Source of the DNA: Sparassis latifolia
Taxonomy: Eukaryota > Basidiomycota > Agaricomycetes > Polyporales > Sparassidaceae
Direction: 5' to 3'
Assembly (NCBI GenBank): GCA_018466975.1
Contig: CM031558.1
Coordinates: forward strand, 1,860,001-1,924,000
Length of the DNA: 64,000 nucleotides
Shown: positions 52,753 to 61,969 of the stretch, piece after piece
Numbering within the stretch: the stretch's first letter is position 1
Layout of the letters: each line of letters starts with the position of its first letter
The notes under the pieces: generated by a model
What the model saw: the letters and a program-made list of their open reading frames with translations, nothing else
Database searches by the model: none
Told to the model about the DNA's origin: nothing
Translations under genes and position numbers: made by a program

Positions 52753-53635
52753 AGGGAATGCTGGAGCGATGGGCCCACCGCCATAGGAGTATTTCTGAGC
52801 GATCGGCCCACCACCATGATGCTACTATTATACAGGCATGGGCCCACCGCCGCGGTGATAGTTCTGAGCGATGGGCCCACTGCCATAGGTGTATTTTTGA
52901 GCGATTGGCCCACTGCCACGGGGCTATTATACAGCCATCGGCCCACCGCCATAGGTAGTGTTCTGAGCGATCGGCCCACCGCCACGGGGCTATTACACAG
53001 CCATTGGCCCACCGCCATAGGTAGTGTTCTGAGCGATCCGCCCACCACCACTAGGGCTATTATACAGCCATTGGCCCACCGCCATAGGTAGTGTTCTGAG
53101 CGATCGGCCCACTGCCATAGGTAGTGTTCTAAGCGATCGGCCCACCGCCATAGGGATATTTCTGAGCGATCAGCCCACCGCCACGGGGCTATTGTACAGC
53201 CATCGGCCCACCGCCATTGGAGCTGTTCTGAGCCATCGGCCGACTGCCATAGGTAGTGTTCTGAGCGATCGGCCCATCGCCACGGTGCTATTGTACAGCC
53301 ATCGGCCCACCGCCACTGTGGTAGTACTGAGCGATGGGCCGACCACCATAGGTAGTGTTCTGAGTGATCGGCCCACCGCCACTGGGGCTATTATAGAGCT
53401 GTCGGCCCACCGCCATATGTAGTGTTCTGAGCGATGGGCCTACCGCCATAGGTATATTTCTGAGCGATCAGCCCACTGCCACGGTGCTATTATACAGCCA
53501 TCGGCACAACTACATAGGTAGGGTTCTGAGCGATGGGCCGACCTCCATAGGTAGTGTTCTGAGCGATCGGCCCACCACCACGGGGCTATTATACAGCCAT
53601 CGGCCCACCGCCATAGGTATATTTCTGAGCCCATA
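52720..53635. repeat. 33-bp minisatellite
   Basis: About 27 units of 33 bp. Two alternating unit types share GCGATCGGCCCACCGCCA and then differ (TAGGTAGTGTTCTGA or CGGGGCTATTATACA). Because 33 is divisible by 3, several frames stay open on both strands and give 11-residue repeats; I take these as by-products. A short remnant of the same array at 54,066-54,135 shows that 53,640-54,065 was inserted into, or grew within, the array. Confidence 0.9.
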
Positions 53636-53694
53636 AGCATGGGTCGCCTGAAATATCTGACTAGCCCGGGCATAGCTGAGTTATTTGCCTTGCC

Positions 53695-54051
53695 CTAGGT
53701 TGTCAACTGGGCTCGTATCGTGTCCGTGTCGTCTTGGTGAAGCATGGGTGGGTGAAGGAACATACCGGATGATTCATCAGGGAGTAGCATAGGTGGATGT
53801 ATGAAACATGGAGATTGGTCGGGGGGAAGCATGGGCAGATGTATGAAACGTGGAGATTGGTCAGGGGGAAGCATGGGCGGATGCCACACCTGGTTGCCCG
53901 AGCCAAAAAGTAGACCATACGAAGTGAACGGATTGTACCCGAAGTCAACCGAAGAGCACGAAGTAGACGAGGATGCGGACGTGTGCAAATCAGCGTACGA
54001 GCCGAAGGACACCACAGAAGAAGGGGGCTCCGACGCCGAGTCGTTGCTCAT
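53695..54051 (-). CDS. Unknown 118-aa open frame inside the minisatellite
   Basis: Minus strand from ATG 54051 to 53695. Begins MSNDSASEPPSS, has a Ser-rich section and FGYNPFTSYGLLFGSG, then three or four copies of a repeat of the type PPMLPPDQSPRFIH and stops. Composition is not that of the minisatellite. No family recognised. It could be the first exon of a transposed gene, as the Ser/Tyr/Phe-rich start resembles the disordered N-termini of the zinc-finger family, but no sequence match was found. Confidence 0.35.
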   Translation of the reverse strand: MSNDSASEPPSSVVSFGSYADLHTSASSSTSCSSVDFGYNPFTSYGLLFGSGNQVWHPPMLPPDQSPRFIHLPMLPPDQSPCFIHPPMLLPDESSGMFLHPPMLHQDDTDTIRAQLTT

Positions 54052-54280
54052 GCGGCACCTCTTGCTCAGACCTATCGGCCCACCGCCATAGGTGTAGTTC
54101 TCAGCGATCAGTCCACCGCCATGGGCATATTTTTCAGTGATTGATCCACCGCCTAACAGGGCAATGATGGAGCTACCGCCGGCCAATAATTTCCACGTAA
54201 TCCACCGATCATTCCCTCCAATTCTGGTTAGCTCACTATCAGCTCTCCTTGCAGTATCACACTCTCTCCCACTGTGGGAA

Positions 54281-54605
54281 GGGTTGGCGAACTGTGGCGA
54301 ATATCCTTCGCCATCTGAACATGGAGTTCAGAATGACTTCGCCAAACTCTCCCAATTGGCATCGGCATTTCGAGACATGCATCAGATACAATTTGGGATG
54401 TGCCCTTCTGGGTAGAGTATGTGGAGACGAATGGCGGTCCTTTCCACCGTGAGTAGGGTTGGCGAACTGTGGTGAATATCACTCGCCATCTGAACATGCA
54501 GTCCAGAATGACTTCGCCAAACTCTCCCATGTGGCATTGGCTTTCGAGCCATGCATCAGATACCATTGGGGATGTGCCCTCCTGAGGAGAGTATGTGGCT
54601 ACTAT
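54281..54605. repeat. 175-bp tandem duplication
   Basis: Units start GGGTTGGCGAACTGTGG at 54281 and 54456 and share CTTCGCCAAACTCTCCCA, GCATCAGATAC and GATGTGCCC. About 85-90 percent similar by eye. Contains several CGCCA/TGGCG pentamers, as does the KDZ region to the right, so it may be a subterminal repeat of that element. Confidence 0.7.
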
Positions 54606-54704
54606 GTTTCGCCTTACCACACCAGGTACATTGCCCAGGTACAAAGACATGACAACCTTATATTCGACACACTACAGCACGAACGGACGCCTGGCATTGG
54701 GCGA

Positions 54705-55425
54705 TTACATTCCTAACTCACGCAGCTGCTGTGTCGCCTCCTGCAGCTCTTCCAGCACCACATCCAGGTTCTGATCTGTCCTCTCGTGCAACCAACTAGT
54801 GAGGTTCGCGACGCGAACATGCAGCTGTTCAAGCTGCACCAGTGTAGACTCGCAGACGGTGTACACCTTCTCCTACGTTCTCGAGGTTCAGCAAGACTGT
54901 AAGGTGCTGGAACGTACCACTCACCCAGGGATCACCAAGTTTGTACCACCAGGCCTCCATAGGGCTCCCCGCCGGCCCAACCTGACGATCCCATTTCCAC
55001 CAGTAGTCGGGTGAATCCTCGAGTAGGTTCTTAGGACGAGGAACGAGGGTGGTGGGGCGTGGAATCGCCTTGACGTCAATGCTGATGGGGCGCAGAACTT
55101 CGCGATTGAAAGTGCAGACGGTGAGGACACTGGCGATAACTCCGCCATGGTCAATATGGTCAGCATGACCCGCCAACGCGAGGTCGCCACAGATACCCCT
55201 GATGGTGAACTGCACAGGACTCAGCAGGGTCAGGCGATATCAGCAAGAAAGGCGTACCATCTCCCGGCGCAAGCCTTCCTCCCAACGGACCTTGGTGAAG
55301 TGATCTGGGTCAGGCTCCAGTGCCAGAACAGCTTCTTGGATCCTCCAAGTGTAGACTTCCAACTGCAACCTCCCTCTGGAGAACAGGCAGGGGCGCGCAT
55401 CTGATGTTGAAGACTGGGCAGACAT
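54705..55425 (-). CDS. Small three-exon gene next to the KDZ transposase, unknown function
   Basis: Minus strand exons 55425..55258, 55209..54925 and 54872..54705, all phase 0, 206 aa; both introns (48 and 52 bp) have clean borders and branch-like CTGAC or CTGAAC. Exon 1 has a LQLEVYTWRIQEAVLAL helix, exon 2 Ile/Val-rich segments and DYWWKWDRQVGP and AWWYKLGDPW, and exon 3 a Leu-heptad helix (LVQLEQLHVRVANL, LEELQEATQQLREL). No known family recognised. It lies just downstream of and in the same direction as the KDZ transposase, so it may be an accessory gene of the transposon. Confidence 0.65.
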
Positions 55426-55638
55426 GATGGTGAGTGGATGAGCCGAGGTTGATATCTGATCGACCTTATCTGATGTCTGATGTCATGCGATTGGAGAGCA
55501 CATGCCGAGATGAAGCCCTCAGGCGAGGATGGAGGTCACTTCGCCAAATGTGATATTGGTGAGTAGGAATTACATACATGACGATCACTACATCGATATA
55601 GCAAACATGAATATGCATACACCCCAGTGAACCCTGAC

Positions 55639-58600
55639 TCAAAGCACATTTTCATTGCCCGCCCTTTCGTCCTCAATGTCCAGGGCGAGGATGTGGCTGA
55701 AGGCGTCAGTGGCATGGCTGGCGAAGGTCCGCCACATACTCACTTGCCTGGTGGCATAGCAAACATGACCCCGCCAGGAAGGATCCGTCATCTCGAGCCA
55801 GTGAGCCCATCGTTCCGCATTCCGCTTGAAGGTGGCTATGGTCCAGGCCATTTCGGAGTGGACCAAGACACGCTCCTCCCTCCATCTCTCATATCGAGCT
55901 CTGGCACGCAGCCAATTCACTCTATAGACTGGAGGGTAAATTAGCAGGAGGCCTAGAGATCGATCGGACAATTACGCACACTCGTCCATCCATTCTGATG
56001 AACCTCGATCTCCAGTGACATCCACGGTCCAGAACTAAGCCAGGTTGACATTCCTGAGCCCGGAGGTGCTAGCCTCGATGACGGCAGTCTTCACGTGCAG
56101 GTCCTTCTCATCCAAAGGGCGATAGAGGGCCAAGTCTTCATCGGTGGCACCCAAGCGCATAATGGCGCGTCGGTTGGCGGAATAGAGCCTGGCGCAGGCC
56201 AAGACGGTCTGATCGGCAGCATGAACCTCCGCCTGTGCACGGGTCATGGTTCCGACGCTGTTGGTGGGACGAACCCTCTTGCGGTAGAGGTAAGACTTCA
56301 GTCCAAGCGCCATGCGAAGCTCGTGGAGGATGTCATTCATCAGGCCTTTGCGCAACTCCAACTCTTGGGCCGCCAGGGTCTGGAGCCCATTGGCAACGGC
56401 GGCCACAAATCCGATCTGCGAAGGTAAATTCAAGGAAGCTTGCTCGGGTGGAATCGCATCCTCGCCATACTCAGCATCCTCCGGGTGTATTTGAAAAGGA
56501 TTCTCATCCAAGGAATCCCAGAGCGCACCATCATCACGATCTTCCATGGCGGGAACGTCCTCCAACCTTCCCATGAACTTCTCAGAGCGACGTTGGAATG
56601 TGAGAATGCTGACTTCGAGGCGCTGACGGTGCTCGAGAGTCTTGAGGTCCTCCGCCACGCTCGGATTTTGACCCGCCTTGCGGATATCATTCGCAAGCTT
56701 AAGCCTGAAGGCCGTCAGAGCTGTATTTTTGTAAAGATGAGGCAAACTCACTGTGCTTCTTGAATTTTGAGGCCAGTCGACAACCATCCGGCGGTGCCCT
56801 TCTCCAAGCCCTTGGCGGACTCCTCGCCCGCCAGTCTGAGTTGGGTGAGGTCTTTACCCGGGGCTTGCATTCACGTCAACTACATGCCACACGACGATGG
56901 AAGGATACTCACCCTTCCTGAGCTGGACATCGAAGGTGTCCATAATCTTCGGATCATTTTGGCGAGCCTCCATAGCGTCGTCGTACTCCTTCTGCCATGC
57001 CTCAAGGACCTCCTCATCTGTGGATGCAGATAAAGCTTCAAAGGACTCCTTGCTTCTTGGGAAGCCCAGGAGCACGCGTTTCCACTTTGTCATCAAGGTT
57101 GGCACTGTAGGCAGCATAAGGCAGGTGGCAAATAGGGAAGGAGGAACCAGGCTCACCCATGCGAGTCGTCTTCTTCCAGTTGGAGTCATTCATGTGATCG
57201 TCAAGGACTTCTTGGCGGTGAGCTCGGGTCATGCCCCTGGTACTGCCTGAGACCTCATTTGTGGGCGCCCACAGGGTCTCGATGACCTTGCCATCGACCA
57301 TACCAGCGCCAACTATAAAGTTGGGCGAGAACCGTTGGAAGCAGCAATCTTGGTGTCCGTGCACATGAAACAAGCCGATGCCTTGGTCTATCTTGAGCTC
57401 GAAGGGCATCCTCAGATAGGCGCTGTGGCGGAAACGCTTATGACATGGACGCCATACTGGCACATGATGTCGTACATGACGAGGACGAGGGTGATACCGG
57501 TGAGGGTCAGGAGCGCATTGCTGAGAGAGTAATCCATATTCATTTGTCTGCAGAGGGTGCGTCGGTGAGAATGAATCATGACAAGAGACATATGCGAACC
57601 TTTCTCCCTTCTGGAAATCGACGACAGTATGAGGGACGAAGAAACCATGTCTGGCGCAAGCAGTGGCCCCGATTCCTGTGGCATCGAGGTTGGCGCGATC
57701 CACATTGGCCTGATTGACAGCGTGGTGCTCATGACAAGTGGAGCGCTGGTGGGCTTAGGAGTCAAGGGCGGAAGAAGAACGTGCAGCCAGACACGCACCT
57801 GATGGGACTCCATGGCCACCGCCAGATGAGCCTTGTAATCCTCTTGGCCAACCATGAATGCCTGGCCGTCACTGAGGGCGACGTCCTCCTCGGGGTGCTT
57901 CATCTTCATGTGCTCTGCACTGAAATTGCCATCCATGACAAAGCTGCGTTTGAACTTCCACTGCACTGGATCCGCTTGCCAATCAAAAGGCAGGTTGAGC
58001 CCAGGCTGGGGACAGACAGGACAAAAGATGGCGAGGCCACCCTTCTCCACAGGATGGAGGGCATCGTGTGAGAAGCCGTGCCACTTGCGATATTTGAATT
58101 GGCGCCATTGGCGGGACACCCGCATTAGCTCACGATAACGGTCCTGGCGAGGAACTGGCATGAACGGTTGGGCCATGGGAATGCATGTGAACACTTACGG
58201 GAACGGTGCCAGGGAAGGCATTGCTCGTGACCCATTTGAGCTTGCTGTAGTAGTTCAATGCCGCCGTCTTGCACTCTTTGTTCTCCAGAAGGAAATCGTC
58301 CAGGACGGCGAATGTGAAGGCGGTATGGGGATCCTTGACGGTACCAGGGTAAAGTCCCATTTGAAGAAGCTGCATGTCACGCTCCACTGCCATCTCACAC
58401 TGGCACCAGTCAACGCCGATATGGTGAACGCCAGAGATGTCGACAATGACTATGATCCGATTCCCGTAACTATCACGGCGAGGTGGCCGGGAGAGCACTG
58501 GTGGCACATCTTCCTCCCAAGTGGGATCGGGAGCATCGTCAGTTTGCCTTGCTTCACCGTCAAGGGTGCCTGCCAGAGGTGCAAAGTTGAATGGGACCTC

Positions 58601-59329
58601 GCCATCATCTGAGACCTCGCCATCATGTGCATTTAGGTCTTCATTGGAGGCATTCCAGAAATCGGACCCCGGGGCCACCACCGGCGCAGGGTTGTTATGT
58701 GCTGTGAAGGTGCCCAGAGGGCAGGGATCTCCACCATGCCCCAAATGGATGCAGACGCCAACCCAATACAGTGATGCCGGCTCAAAATACTGACCCTGCC
58801 AATGCTCTATCCGATGGAAAGGAGCACGCTGATGGCCGTTACGACAGCAGTCGGTACAGGTGAGCGGTCTGCCTATACAGTCCAGGCATCGCCACCATCC
58901 CTCGCCAACCTTGCATTCCGCACAGTTTCTGGGCTCAGGTGGGGCTTCCATCTTGACAATGGCATGAAGATAGTCATCACGGTGGGGTATCCAGTCCCTC
59001 ATGAAGTCATTCTGGGTCTATCGCGCATGGTCAGACCGTCAGATGGTCATGGCAGGAGTGCCCACCTTTGTCTTCCAAGCCGCCGGATCCAGCTGAATCG
59101 GCACACCTATGTTGCCCAGGACGTCGCCATCATCCAAGTTAAACAAGGAGCCTGAAGCTGGAGCCTTCGATGGACTTTTGGAAGGCGATGGCACGTTTGA
59201 ACCCGTGGGCATGGGCAAAGGTACGTCCACATAGCGTACTCCCCTAGTGGTCTGCTTAGCTACCTTGGTCACAAACTCAACCTCGTCATCCAGGTCTACA
59301 ACGAGCCTGCTTTTGTTGTGTCTGCTCAT
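55639..59329 (-). pseudogene. KDZ (Kyakuja-Dileera-Zisupton) transposase with CxC2 cysteine cluster, frameshifted
   Basis: Minus strand, nine exons: 59329..59066, 59017..58199, 58143..57799, 57745..57600, 57547..57157, 57104..56913, 56863..56752, 56704..~56036, 55928..55639. Order: short N-terminus; CxC2 zinc cluster (CAECKVGEGWWRCLDC, CTDCC, H); core with DGNFSAEHMK, HHAVNQAN, TGIGATACARHG, YDIMCQY, HGHQDCCFQRF and DGKVIETLWAPTNEV, giving the Asp/Asp/Glu of the RNase H-like fold; helical C-terminal region (EDLKTLEHRQRLEV; RARARYERWREE). One base is missing near 57,441-57,446, since the frame changes between CQYGVH and HKRF and the exon phase also requires it. The frame breaks again near 56,035. 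The transposase is thus probably dead, or two errors exist in the assembly. Confidence 0.85.
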
Positions 59330-59854
59330 GGTTCAGGTCAGTGGGGAGTCGTATTCCAAGCCAATCGATGAGCATTGTGTCCCTATCGCACAACACGTGC
59401 AAATCACACATGGCCTTGCTGCCCATCAGACTACTCATCAAGGTGGTTAAGAATGGCTGCAATGCCTGGGCCTTATCACCTCGTGGTCTCTTTAGGCACC
59501 ATATCAGCGTTATGCAGATAAGGATGCCATGTTGGTGAGAGGTCCGCCAATCGTATGTCGCCCTCAGTGCTAACTTTGCCTTGACTCGGAGTAGCATAAT
59601 GTTCAAAAGGGAAACGTGCACTTGCACCGCGCGCTCGCCAACACTGCCGCCATCTGCCCCACTAGCACTCACAACTTCTCGACCGAATACATTTCGCCAC
59701 CATCTCTGCCAACTTCGAGGTCCGCCAACCATACGCTGCCATCAGTGATAACTACACCTTGAGCTGAACACTGTCGAGATGTGAAATGCGCACTGCGCGC
59801 GCGCCGCCAACCTTCAGCTAGGATTCGAAATTCGTGACTCCATACATTTCGCCA
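59330..59854. other. KDZ element noncoding region rich in CGCCA
   Basis: Between the transposase start and the 3' end of the TET/JBP gene. CGCCA or TGGCG occurs about ten times in 59,540-59,880, often as TCCGCCAA or TTTCGCCA. Could be transposase-binding subterminal repeats; inference. Open frame 59,286-59,732 (minus) has no motif. Confidence 0.45.
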
Positions 59855-61292
59855 TCACCTCCGCCAACTTTGTCCCGCCAATGAAGCTGCCATCGACAGT
59901 CTCCATCCCCTGCATAGTGTTCTCGTCTCCATCAGTCTTTGGCATGATGTCCCTCTAATAAGCGAGCCAGTTAGGACCTGTTCTGAGTTAGGAATGCAGA
60001 CTCGGTGATGAACTGTGCACATGCCAATGTGTGAGGCGTAATATGAAGCTTGCATCCAGTGGGGCGCCGGAATGCCTAGCCTGTTCTGGACACCCTCTCG
60101 CATGAAGTATGCATAGACGAGCCTTTCGCCATCTGCTCGAGTGACGCCATGACGAATCGCCTTTCCACAGAAGGCTATGACAGTTTCAGGACTATAATTG
60201 ATGGCGACACGCATGGCGGGGAACTTCAACCACGCGCAAGTGTAGTTGCCCAACGTCGCTAACAGGTCATAGAAGGTGTATCTTGTCTTACTATCTCGGT
60301 GGAAAGGAGTTTCCCGGTTGGCGATCACCTGGAGCGCATTGAATGGCGACGACCAGTTCAGCGCCATCTCTCGCAATTCTGGGTCTTGCTGGATCAAACC
60401 TAAGCACTGGCATCCTGCGGCATATAGTGTTGGGTGAACGACGGCCAGGATGGCGCCCAGCAATGCGGAGGAGTCATGAATATCACGCAGCCAACTTCTT
60501 CCGCCCTCAAGCTTCAGGCTGGCGGAGGTCTCCAGCCTCCCAGACTCCATATGCTGCAAAGGCTGTCCAGACGCAAGGCAAATGGCGTGGCGAGGAGACC
60601 CACCTCTCTTACTTGTTGGAACCAACCTGGCGAGAGACACAAGGAGCCCGCTGGGAATTGGGCACACTCCTCAGGAGGCAAGAAGTACAACGGGTTGTGT
60701 CGCCAACTGGCAGTGGTGCTGGAAGGCTTACTGGCTGCTATTGCTGGGTGTAGGGCCCTGGTTGCTTGGAGCATCTTCGTCTGACAAATTTGTCAGATCA
60801 CAGTGCAAGGCTGGGCAAGCCACTCACCTGGCGGTCTGGTATCAACACTCTTGGAAGTATCCAAGCCAAGATGCGTCCGTGCATGTCCACGAGGGTGACG
60901 GGCTGGTCTATGCGTATTTCACTCTCACCAAATGGAGGAGGCCACTTCCGTTCCAGTTCTGCCTCGAGGACTTCATTCTGCCCCGTGGGCTGAATCAAAA
61001 GGCTGTCGCAATATCTATCAATGTCCCACTGCAGCCTTACTATTACAATGGCGTGATCAGTGTGATCAGACCTGCGGCAAGACTAATGACTACCAGGATT
61101 ACGGATGGCCTTCACAAGAGCATCTGCAATGCCATTGCACTCCAATAGGAGGGCGGATGGCATGGACGGAGGCACTTCTATAGATGGCGCAGAATGGGCT
61201 GCATGAGTGGCCAGATGGAGCTTTCGGCGGAACATGAGCTCCAAGACTCCTGCTATCTGATCAGTCAGTGGCATGGGTGACAGATTGCTCAT
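59855..61292 (-). CDS. TET/JBP-family 2-oxoglutarate Fe(II) dioxygenase
   Basis: Minus strand exons 61292..61103, 61039..60828, 60780..60613, 60553..59855 with consistent phases (introns 63, 47 and 59 bp); 422 aa. TET/JBP enzymes oxidise 5-methylcytosine or thymine in DNA in the nucleus. Visible: QPVTLVDMHGRILAWILP upstream region, LSPGWFQQ, then the core NRETPFHRDSKTRY with the metal motif H-x-D, YDLLATLGNYTCA, AINYSPETVIAFCGKAIRHGV with the distal metal His, and DGERLVYAYFMRE with an Arg suited to bind 2-oxoglutarate. The ATG at 61292 is the first in frame; an upstream exon around 61,310-61,520 is possible (acceptor GATTGGCAG at about 61,308). It is divergent from the HMG-type gene and behind a KDZ transposase, an association known in basidiomycetes. 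No stop or frameshift seen. Confidence 0.82.
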
Positions 61293-61969
61293 CTTGATAC
61301 TATCTGCCAATCAATGGGACGATTACAGCATGCATCGGTTGAAGGAACGCACAGGTGTATGGCGGGCTCAGGCGGTTGGCTTGCAGATGCAGGGGAGAAT
61401 GTAGGAGGGGCCAGAATGGCAAAGAACAGTATGCATTCATCTGCCTGCATATTGCTTGCAAGCACATCCCTTGCACATCTCACATGTTCATCATGCCGCC
61501 GAGCCGGACTTGATGCCGCCATGCCGGATCACGGGCCGGGTGGTCCGCCATGTCTGGGCCCTTCGTCACCGCCATCTAATTGGCCGAGCCTAACTCCGAG
61601 GAAGCCCTTTATCCCACAGATTGACATGCAGATGATCGCCAGATTGCCTCCGCCCAGCATTCACGAGATGAAGTTGGCGTGGTGTGCTCTGCCATAGAAG
61701 CGGCATTCAACATTGCCTTTCACCAGGCATGAATGCTAGTGCATACCTACTACCACCTCCCGCCACTGCGAAAAATACACATACAATGCTTCAGCAGTCA
61801 CCACACACCATGGCGAGGAGGGTAATTGGTGTAAGCCCAAATGGGCCATCAGCACGTGCATGTTGAGTTGTGGGCGGCCAATGAGGAAATGGACAGAGCG
61901 CTGCCCATTGAACTATCGACCCCCTTCACTGCCCCAACACAAAAATCTCATCCTCGACATCGAGAAAGC
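61293..61969. other. Divergent intergenic region between TET/JBP and HMG-type genes
   Basis: Probable shared promoter. Minus-strand frame 61,522-61,289 may be an upstream TET/JBP exon. Plus-strand frames 61,314-61,697 and 61,684-61,866 lack motifs. CGCCA pentamers are frequent here too. Confidence 0.4.

Noticed and set aside
52720..53635. CRISPR-like array
   Set aside because: Units are contiguous without unique spacers, and the genome is eukaryotic.
52662..53673. Several repeat ORFs on both strands of the minisatellite
   Set aside because: A 33-bp unit without stops keeps frames open automatically; no start context or homology.
59286..59732. 148-codon ORF upstream of and overlapping the KDZ transposase start
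   Set aside because: Different frame from exon 1, no motif, and lies in the CGCCA-rich noncoding part.
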